A model generated the notes under the pieces. The model was not told the origin of the DNA. It worked only from the letters and a program-made list of their open reading frames with translations, and searched no databases. A stretch of 64,000 bases of DNA from Sarcocystis neurona (Eukaryota; Apicomplexa; Conoidasida; Eucoccidiorida; Sarcocystidae). Each line of letters starts with the position of its first letter. The first letter of the stretch is position 1. The DNA lies in NCBI GenBank assembly GCA_000727475.1, contig KL647310.1, forward strand, positions 1,570,849-1,634,848, read 5' to 3'. Position numbers and translations under genes: made by a program. This document shows, in pieces, positions 56,101 through 64,000 of the stretch.

Positions 56101-58052
56101 GGCACTACCCACGTATGCACATGTATACGTATTATACATATATGCATACGTATGTAGATACACATTGAAATCAGATCCTAACGGCAGGCACGCGCCACAC
56201 ATTATTTATATATGTATATAGGAACGTATGCAGATATTCACGGACGTGAACACGCAGCTGGTTATGTCGTAGCACAAGGCGCAAACAGCCGCAAACGCCG
56301 GCAGCCAGGTGGTAGATGTATGCCTGTGGACCATCTAGGCTACTCGTATACCCTTGCAAGTACAGACGACAAAAGAGGAGGGTGTCCCTTCTACTGATGT
56401 CCCCCTTCACACGTGGAAAAGCTCGAACCGTTACAAGAAGATCCGAAAGGCAAGCCCTTTCTAGGTGCACGGCCCAGCGGACTGGCAGTGGACGTCGCAC
56501 ACGCGATCTCTACGAGATGTAATCTGCCTAGATGCGTGTGCGGCATTACGTATCCATGCGCACACAGCGCGTTCCGACGGTTCGAGGAACAGTACTTCAG
56601 AGGCCGCCACACTCAACGAGAATACCTTGCTGTCAGCAGATTTATTGCTACTGCGGAATGTGGAAGTTACACGCTCGTTGCTCCGAGTGCCCACCTGACA
56701 CCGGATTTGGTAGGACGTGCTAAAGCGGCATCTCCGTGAACCACCGTGCAATCTTCTTCTGAAAACATTTCTGAGCGTTCCTACGAATCTGAAGTCGTTG
56801 ACATCACACGACGGAGCCGCTCACATTTGCAAGGACTTGCCTTGAATGTACGTATATATGCATACACTGTCGTTTGCGTAGGTGCGTATGGGTACGTACC
56901 ATTTAATTGTGAAATTTGGGCGTTGAAGGCAGGAGCCGAGTGGAGACAGTCATCGTTGGCGAGAAGAAGCAGACGTCCCACTCTGAGATCTCCTTTTTGG
57001 AACACGTCGAATAAAGGAATGGGCTTGGTTTCTTTCAGTTTAGACTTACATTTTTCCTTATTTTTGACAGCCGCGCTGAGCAGCAAGTCGCCCCTTGCGC
57101 TTTTCTTCGAGGCGAGCTGTGCTTCGTTCTGCTGCTGCTGCTGCTGCGGTACTGCTGTCGCGGGAGTGCTACAAGCCCGTGGCATCAACTCACCAGCTAC
57201 TGGTTTTTCTTTGTCTTGAATTGTCCTTCCCACGCTAACTGAGAGGACGGCATCGGCTACTTGCTGGATCAGAGCCCAAGTAAAACAGAGCGTGTCTAGA
57301 GGAACAGTAGTAGCTGCAGTTATCAGCTCTCTTTGAGAAGAAGCTTCCTCTAGCATAACAGAGGAGACAGTGGATGTTTCACGTGCTAATACTGTGGAGG
57401 GATACGCTGCAGAAGAGGAAGCCAGCGTGGAGGATGAAGACGACGAAGAGGAAGTAGTCGGGGAAGAGGAAGAAGATGATAAAGAAGAAACAGAACAGGG
57501 GGGATTAGTGTTGCCTCCTGCGATAGAGCGACCAATGGAGGAACAAGGGGAAGCGTTAACAGGGGTTTCTCCAAAAGTGACTACTGCGTCAGCCATCTGT
57601 ACACGCACCCGAGGCACGCAGGGCTGCTGGTGATGCGGCAGTTGCGGCTGATTCTGTTGGAAGTGCGTTTCCGACTGCTGCTGCTGCTGATTTTGTTGAG
57701 CTTGCAGCTGGAGTGGCTGGTGGTGCTGCTGGTGCACCAGTTGCGACTGCGGTTGCTGCTGCTGGTACTGTTGTTGTTGTCCTCGCAATACTGGAGCCGC
57801 ATTATCAGCTCTCTTGCGGCTGAGTACTTCCCACGCAGACACGAAATCTGCATTGTACTGCTTACCCAAGAAAGAGAAACTCACATGAAAGTCTGCGGCA
57901 GGTTCGCTGAAATACGCAAGCTTGATCCTTGTTTCCAGACTCACTGATGCGGCAGGAGCAGCAGCTTCAAGCAGCGCTTCAACGGCTTCGTCTCGTTGCA
58001 GCTGCTGCAGCAGCAGCTCCTTGAAATCCCCAGTATCCGCTGCTGTGGCCAT
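49728..58052 (-). CDS. CFAP92/KIAA1257-like flagellar protein, complete four-exon gene
   Basis: The exons 58052-56900, 54869-53677, 51497-51214 and 50169-49728 join in phase (1, 0, 2) through GT-AG introns to 1,023 residues with a clean TGA. The order of blocks fits, from memory, the CFAP92/KIAA1257 family of cilium- and flagellum-associated proteins: an N-terminal domain, a central C2-like segment starting LNPICITFLEARDIP, a second segment with YLEFGTQIMLRIQLAEPI, then a C-terminal domain in which TGFILSDGR joins across the last intron to RHVLVAEGLRGQGLQHLW. In Eimeria only microgametes carry flagella, so expression would be expected in male gamete development. It lies in the repeat-poor segment and has only modest Gln and Ser runs. 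The gene model is secure; the exact family name is a recollection without a search, and CFAP70-like proteins were the main alternative considered. Confidence 0.8.
50170..51213 (-). other. CFAP92-like intron 3
   Basis: The donor is GTTGGT at 51213 and the acceptor TGTTTCTTCAG. It contains the second copy of the exon 3 duplication at its 5' end and otherwise non-repetitive sequence. Confidence 0.85.
51055..51328 (-). repeat. 137-bp tandem duplication of the CFAP92-like exon 3 end
   Basis: Copies at about 51055-51191 and 51192-51328 differ at five sites that I counted, about 96% identity. Each contains the 3' part of exon 3, the GGAAG|GTTGGT donor and the first intron bases. The distal copy keeps an open frame (TLKLESLDALHLEMLHADNP), but four of the five differences change residues. 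Confidence 0.95.
51214..51497 (-). CDS. CFAP92-like exon 3 (3' half tandemly duplicated)
   Basis: The acceptor is ACTGTTTGTAG|CGAGG (phase 0) and the donor GGAAG|GTTGGT (phase 2). It encodes FEPFGLVVGVADASQKQLF, then NMRTLKLESLDALHLEML and ending LDVLTGFILSDGR, the start of the family's C-terminal domain. The second part of this exon and its donor lie in a 137-bp unit repeated immediately downstream on the minus strand. The copy used here keeps TGFILSDG, which fits the family better than AGLILSHG in the other copy. Confidence 0.8.
51498..53676 (-). other. CFAP92-like intron 2
   Basis: The donor is GTAAGT at 53676 and the acceptor ACTGTTTGTAG. It is non-repetitive. Open frames of 60-155 codons occur on both strands, but none shows a family pattern. 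Exons 2 and 3 are both phase 0, so a skipped phase-0 exon here is possible. Confidence 0.8.
53677..54869 (-). CDS. CFAP92-like exon 2: C2-like segment
   Basis: The acceptor is GGATATCAG|GTATAC (phase 1) and the donor AGCTTT|GTAAGT (phase 0, consensus). HDFSIEVWCNQAPLSQNWRA then LNPICITFLEARDIP opens the segment. GVYLEVQWLRGTKF, ATWEHDVICFCG and FYQYLESIPLHVELHQTSD follow the pattern of the family's central beta-rich domain. A basic, Ser-rich disordered stretch precedes ADFDLRDLCRLRLKYLELV and YLEFGTQIMLRIQLAEPI. Joining to exon 1 rebuilds SQLNGIHDFSIEVW without a gap. Confidence 0.85.
54870..56899 (-). other. CFAP92-like intron 1
   Basis: The donor is GTACGTAC at 56899 and the acceptor GGATATCAG. 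It is mostly unique sequence with a small TATG/TACG-rich patch near 56.12-56.22 kb. Confidence 0.85.
56900..58052 (-). CDS. CFAP92-like exon 1
   Basis: The exon starts at ATG 58052 (MATAADTGDFKELLLQQL) and ends at the donor AAATG|GTACGTAC, phase 1. Residues 1-90 are conserved-looking (RIKLAYFSEPAADFHVSFSF). A Gln-rich stretch follows at about 92-145, then VQMADAVVTFGETPVNAS near 150, a Ser run, and VPLDTLCFTWALIQQVADAV near 250, which resembles the tryptophan-containing helix of the family's N-terminal domain. A Gln/Lys-rich linker leads to PIPLFDVFQKGDLRVGRLLL at the end. Confidence 0.8.
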
Positions 58053-60807
58053 TGAGCAACACTACCCCAGTTATCTGCTTGAAAAACTTGAGCATTTTCT
58101 GTGTACTAGCCCCACTTCACCCACGACCGCAGGCATATACATTCACGCGCATGCGTAGGTATATATTTGTATAGACAGTCGCCTACACGAGTACACGTGG
58201 GTCTCTCTCCCGCGAGTGCACACGTGCATGTAGGTACGAATGCATACACGTATGTATTCATAGTAAAACACAGTATGCATACGTATGCACACTAGTACAC
58301 TTTTGCACGCGTAGAGAGTTTTGTAAGTATTTACTACACCCCACATACATAATCCTGTAGAGTTATACCTGGAGAACTGCATGGAAGCACATGCTATGAC
58401 GGACTTTCCTGAAGCAATCGTAATTCGTACGTAGACAAACTCACATTTTTGCTCCACACAGGCAGACTCAATTTGTACGGAGACGAACTTACTGCCGCGC
58501 TGCTTATATACTATTCGACTACGGTCTTCCACCCCACGCTTTGGACGCGTGCCTCTGTCTGCGTATATCTGCGTGATAACACGTAAATGGGGCTAGCGTG
58601 AGTGGGCACGCACACGAATAGCAGCAACCTTGCTGGTGTCTCTATACGTCTGCATGTGATATATTTGTACATATATATATATACACACATACACATGTGT
58701 GTGTACATTCACGTGTGCACTTGCGCATATACGGCTGTTTTTGTTGGATGCTACTACGCTGCTGGCGTGTATGTATGCGCCGGCGTATCTGGCTGGAAAT
58801 GTTTCGGCGTGGAGCACGGCTAGGCGCCCGCCTGTAGGCGTGTATCTGTATGCATACCGAGATACACGTGGAAACTTCTTCGTTCTCCCTTGTAGGTAGT
58901 TTCGACGGCACGCCTCCATACGATCTATGCAGTATACTCGTGGACCCCACGTACGACCGTGAACGCCGTAGTATGCATATGTATACATGGAAATACCGAA
59001 CTGTATCGAGAAGCGGGCTCGGCTGTATACGTCGTGCCGGGGCTGCGCCGCCCCACTCAAGAAGGCATCGAACAACCCGAGGTAAGCAGTCACCTTGGCC
59101 TCTGTTTTTCACCTATGTAGAGTGTGCGTATATAATATATAAACAGCACTGTACATCTGCAATGATAGAAACACGCACACGCATGCATGCGTGTATATGC
59201 ATATATATATATATATATATATATGTATAGAAAGAGAAGGTGCTAGCAGAAGTTTGCACATGGCCTACATGTTTAAACGCATGCATATAACGGCGGTGTG
59301 CTTTTCTTTTCTATATACATATAATAGCTATCATGTATGGTCTACAGAGATTGACATGAGCATGAGCAATGTCTTGGCCAGTAATTACACTTGTGCATGT
59401 GTCGGCACTTGTAAACAAGCATATTTTGAGAAAGTCACGCACGTTCGCCTTTCCATAAGGATGACCTCTATGTTTGTCCTAAATAGAACTGATGCGTTTC
59501 GCATCGTCCATTGGCAACATATATGTACATGTATACATATGTATCATACGCACATTTATACGCATGAGTGTGCATAAATGCATGTAGTCGCAATTCCACA
59601 CGCACACATGCAGACGTCGCGTCTCTACGCATCTTGAGTTGAACTAGGTACCCGCGTAAATAGACACTACTTTCGTACAAACTGAAAGTCCCACGCTGGA
59701 TCACTTCAATTTTCTATTTGATGTCAGACTACTGGCTTCTCAACATGAAGCCTTTTACGTCAGGACGTAGGTGTACATGGATACGTTCAAATAGACCGAA
59801 TACACATATGCATAGAAGAAAAGAGAAACTACGTATATGTATATCTCTGCGTTGTTAGACAGGAGGCATCCTCTGCTGCTGCAGTAAGCAAGGGACTGCG
59901 ACCGCAGGGTGTCCTCTACGTTGTGCTCCGCCCTGTGCAAAGCGGTGCGAAACTGCGGAGACGCTGATACGAATGTGCGTGCATTTGGATTTGACAAATA
60001 CCTACCAATTACACGTACGCGTTTAGAATATAGTACAGCACACGACATTTCTTGGTTGTTGTGTATTACAGACCTGATTCTGTCGTTTATGGGGAAAGTA
60101 CGTGGACCCCTACAACCCCACACATCTGAACACAGAAAGAGTCAGCCGCGTGTGTGGAGCGTTAGAGACATGGGTGAATACCTTCTCTCGATTAAAATGG
60201 TAATACGGAGGTGCACGCCCTTTCGGTGTGCACACCAAAGTGGGCGTAGAACAAACGAAGCTGACAAAGACCTAGGAGGCTCGTGCAAAATGTTTGGTTA
60301 TCCCCAGCCAATACTAATGCTTAATGGCACACTGAGGGAAAAGCGAAGTCCGCCAGATCAGCAGCATTACCTTGTGCCTTCTCTGGGTATACGTGTGCGT
60401 AGCAGACGTGTAAGTATAACGAGTTGTCATTACGTCTTTCAATATATATATATATACTTATGCGTCTAGATCTCGTTGGTATAGCTTTGTGGATACGTGT
60501 ATCCAGATGGTCTTTCTGATGGGTTCGTTCGGCTCCGTCTCTGTACTTTTCAGTCAAGTATAGCTACGCGCATATGTCCTGTAAGCAGTCCCGCACCTGG
60601 GGACCGACCACTACGCTATACAAAGCATATTCGCACACAGAGAAATTTTCAGTATAATCCCTCATACACGCGTACATACTAAAAATGTAAACCACAAAAC
60701 TAACCCGCACAGATCTGGACATACTGTAAGTGCAAACCACAAAACTACAACACCACACGTGTGTACATATACTATAGGCTGAGGAAAAAGTCCGGGAAAC
60801 AACACTT

Positions 60808-60850
60808 GTGTGTGTGTATGTATGTATGTATGTATGATGTATGTATGTAG
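60808..60850. repeat. (TATG)n microsatellite
   Basis: TGTG then TATG units repeated about eight to nine times with one interruption (GATG), in non-coding sequence. Confidence 0.9.
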
Positions 60851-61577
60851 GTGTACACGTGTGCACAAGTATTCGTGCTGCCAGGCATCTAAGATATTGC
60901 AGGAGTAATACGGAAGATGCACGGCGTAGTCATTTCGGAGACTTTGTCAACCAAAGCAGAATAGGATAGTGTGCCTGATTGATTACGGCAAAACATCGGT
61001 GAAAGTGGACGGTATGCGGCGCACCTAAAGGAGATACCTTGTGTACGCTAGTCGAATAAGTCACCCGGCACGGCTTTCTGAAAGCTGTGTGTCGGGGATC
61101 TTCAGGTGCTCGCGGAAAGCAGGGACACTTGTCTGTCCATGATACTGATCACTTTTGAGTTTTCTTCCACAGCGCATCTACCCGCTCGCAGTACATGCCG
61201 TGTGACCCATAGCTGACTAAGCACGTAAACGCTCTCAGCGGTTTACGCACGGAGTGATGTACCAGAATTTACCCAGCGCAATCTATATACTAGCCAGGCA
61301 GAGACCAATGAGCCACTGTATAGACGAATATAGAATACATGCGCATGCCCAAGTTGACTGCTGAACGGTGCCCGCTCACCGGAACTATTACGCATGATAA
61401 CTGTCTGACGTACGCGATGCACCTTACAACGTTGCACGCACTGACCGCTGTACATATGCAGGCGGTATTGGCGTGCCCACATTAACTGACTGCTGTGTCT
61501 GCAGGTTGGTGGTAACAAACTGCGTACCGGGTCGTACTGCCGCATATACGTAGATGCACGTTGTGTCCTCGACTAGA

Positions 61578-61610
61578 GTCTCGAGTGCACGTCTCACGTG
61601 CACCCGAGAC
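61578..61610. other. Near-perfect inverted repeat, 15-bp arms, 3-bp loop
   Basis: GTCTCGAGTGCACGT is followed by CTC and ACGTGCACCCGAGAC. The arms pair at 14 of 15 positions. It lies in an open frame on both strands, so it may be chance or a small structured element. Confidence 0.7.
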
Positions 61611-64000
61611 GAGGCTCGTGTCCACGCCTCCACGAACTGCTGGGGGTCTATCAAGATAGAACCCACCTACACATATGTGACAACCCTCGGCACGCGACTA
61701 CGCACAGTCTGCAGCCACACGCCCAGCGTCTCCTGCGTGAATACTAACGCATTAGCTGTGCAGTCCTTTAAAACGGCTGTTTGGGTGTGAGTGGGCTATA
61801 CGTGCCCCTCCAAAATAAATGCAGGTGGAGTCTACGCGTATGCGTCCGTACAAAGGTAGGTTGTGAGCGCACGCGTGCCCCTGCATTGTACAAGGATACA
61901 GCAGTCCACAGCGACGCCTACACTAAGTGCTGTACACACGCAGATGGAAACAGCAAGCACGGTCCACTGGCTACTGGCGCATCAACACACAGAAGCCTGC
62001 TCCTCATGTACAAGACCGTTTATATATGTTGAAGACTCACGCGGCCGTGCGGCCGCTTCCGTTTCCCAATGTGACCCGATGCAGGCACGTGCACGTACAC
62101 GTCACACGCTAGGAGTGCGCGGGAGTAGATGCTGCGTTTATGTCAGCGCCGGAAGCCGGCAGCCGTCCCACTGTGTCCACACTGGTTGTATGTCAGAAAA
62201 GATCGCATTTGTATAAAGCCACCGCACGCCAAACAAACTGAGCGCGTACACATATATACAAATGCATACAGAGAGGTATGCAAGTGATGTCTCTCAATCG
62301 TCCTTTCACAGATGTCTGCGTGTTCGCCTATCTGAAGTACTTCCACAGCCCCCTTCCGGAAACGTCAACAGTACAGGCCCACAGGTGCTCAAAGGTGTGT
62401 AACATCTTAGTGTTCATAGACACGAGTTCCCTTGCATCTACAGTGACTAGCGTTAGCTGGTATTACTCGCAGCTCCAGACGCAGAAGATGCAGTTAGGGA
62501 GATCAGGCATCGTTTACATAGGCGGGCATCAATCACGTACGTTCACACGCACACACACACACACAGAGGCACACACTCACGTGAGGCAGCTGAAGTTGGC
62601 CTGGCCCCCAACAATCCTCAACCTCGGCATTACGGCAAACCTGCGAATAACGGGCCGCATGTAACAAGTACAACAGGAGCCCTACCCGCACGCAATTACG
62701 GCACGTTCCTAGTACGGGAACAGAAACTCCAATGTGGCACACGTTCGAAAGGTATTCCAGAAGCAGTCCCACGCCACCAACAACAGCAACACAAATGTAA
62801 ACTATGTGCGGGCACGCTACCTAGCAGCTAAGTGCAAGCACGCAGAGGCGAGAAACCGACATTTCGTTCTCAAAAACAGTGAGGACAGGAGCATCACAAC
62901 AGCAACACTGGGGACGATATACAACGCTCTCTCAGCAATGGTGATTCGAGACGAGAATTTAAGTGCAGCAAACACTGCTCAAAACGACGGCACTACCAAT
63001 GCTATTTACACCAGCAATACCAGTACCACACAGGCTCTACTTCTGCTCTCAATGTTCTGCCACGGCAGACTGGTGTCAGTTCTGCCGATAATCAGAACAA
63101 CGGCCACACACCCACAACCAGTGAGGCACAGGGCCTGCGACCTTCTCTTCAGGTTGACGCACCGGTGCTGTTTCCCCGCTTACGGCACAGGCTCTTACAC
63201 GGCCACAGAGCTAGACTCCACCATCTCAGGAGACACACAAACAAGCTACTGTATACGCATTGCACCTATATGTGTGCGTGACGGCCATGTATGAACACTA
63301 GCTTGATAGACGAACAGTGTGTCGATACATGCAGATGGCCACTAGTCTTGTCTACTTTAATGGAAATCCTGTTCGTACGACGCAAACGCGTCCACCACAT
63401 GCTTCACGCGGAAGTTGGTAAGGAGGCATGTCAGCATTACGTGTGCACGCTTGCGCGGACTTTAGTCTTGAACGCGTTTAGATAGACACTCGTGCGTTTC
63501 CGCTCAAAATCACTCAAGGTAATTTACCCGGGGAATCGAAGGGCAGTGTACCTGTACCGACGAAACGAAGTTGAACAGCAGAGCTGTTCGCGGTGAAGAA
63601 GCTGTTCATGCCACGGTCACGTTGTTGTCAGGTATCATGTTCGATACCCACAAAAGGATGCACACGTTATGTCTGCCTTTTCGCACGCACGTGCAGTTAT
63701 AATTGCTTATGTATATATACATCTATGTATGTCCATATGCATGTACGGGTTTTGGGATAGGTTGTTTGGGCAGGCTACTGTGCACATGGAGCATATTCGT
63801 GAATTCCTCCGTGCACATATATACATACGGTGTGTGAGTGCCTGCCCGAACCCGTACGGTTTCTTCACGCCTGCTCGCACATGTTGTTAATCCGTTTGTG
63901 AATGCGTGTGTCACGAGGGGTTCGTTTAGGCCACAGTGGCTGATTATACAAGTGAAAAATCGTCTCCTGCAGTTCCCCTAAGTACCATTCCCCCTACAGA

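Larger units (their letters stand above)
58053..64000. other. 5' flank of the CFAP92-like gene; no supported gene
   Basis: It contains the presumed promoter of the CFAP92-like gene, small TA/TG microsatellites (58.67, 59.20-59.23, 60.44 kb), (TATG)n at 60.81-60.85 kb and a GC-containing hairpin at 61.58 kb. Weak exon-like frames were noted: minus strand 61666 to about 61430 (GSILIDPQQFVEAWTRASSR after a TGTGTAG acceptor) and plus strand 62.73-63.29 kb (186 codons, Thr/Asn-rich). Neither is recognised, and neither is called. Confidence 0.45.

Noticed and set aside
59909..60469. 186-codon plus-strand frame
   Set aside because: No recognisable motif, ends in (TA)n-encoded Tyr/Ile, and an open frame of this size is expected by chance in several kb of sequence.
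1..64000. tRNA, rRNA, LTR or transposase genes, and telomeric TTTAGGG arrays
   Set aside because: None was found by eye on either strand; only isolated single heptamer-like matches occur. A tRNA scan could still find one I missed.

Overview
The window looks like nuclear DNA of a coccidian apicomplexan, most likely an Eimeria species. The left 45 kb is saturated with CAG/CTG trinucleotide repeats that stay open in all six frames, and with (TA)n, (CA)n and (TATG)n microsatellites. Where these repeats lie in genes they encode long Gln, Ser and Ala runs. There are no operons, ribosome binding sites, rRNA or CRISPR arrays. Genes are intron-rich with GT-AG splice sites. The right 19 kb (about 45-64 kb) is nearly free of these repeats. 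This matches the alternation of repeat-rich and repeat-poor segments known for Eimeria chromosomes.

Layout. All supported genes lie on the minus strand. (1) About 5.0-37.7 kb: one giant gene for the Golgi/endosome trafficking scaffold MON2. I reconstructed eight exons from splice sites, reading phase and remembered family landmarks (DCB, HUS, later HEAT regions, the IHHSRDT motif and the C-terminal block). The model gives about 6,380 residues against about 1,700 in animals; nearly all the excess is low-complexity insertion. The last exon(s) and the exact start are unresolved. (2) About 38.3-44.2 kb: a probable but unrecognised serine/glutamine-rich multi-exon gene. (3) 49.7-58.1 kb: a complete four-exon gene for a 1,023-residue protein resembling the CFAP92/KIAA1257 family of cilium- and flagellum-associated proteins, fitting an organism whose only flagellated cells are microgametes. 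One of its exons has a recent 137-bp tandem duplication.

The remaining sequence (1-5.0 kb, 44.2-49.7 kb, 58.1-64 kb and the introns) holds microsatellites, CAG blocks, two long purine/pyrimidine-asymmetric tracts and short local duplications. I found no convincing further gene, tRNA or mobile element there. MON2 and CFAP92-like act in different processes (membrane traffic and the axoneme), so their neighbourhood suggests no shared pathway.
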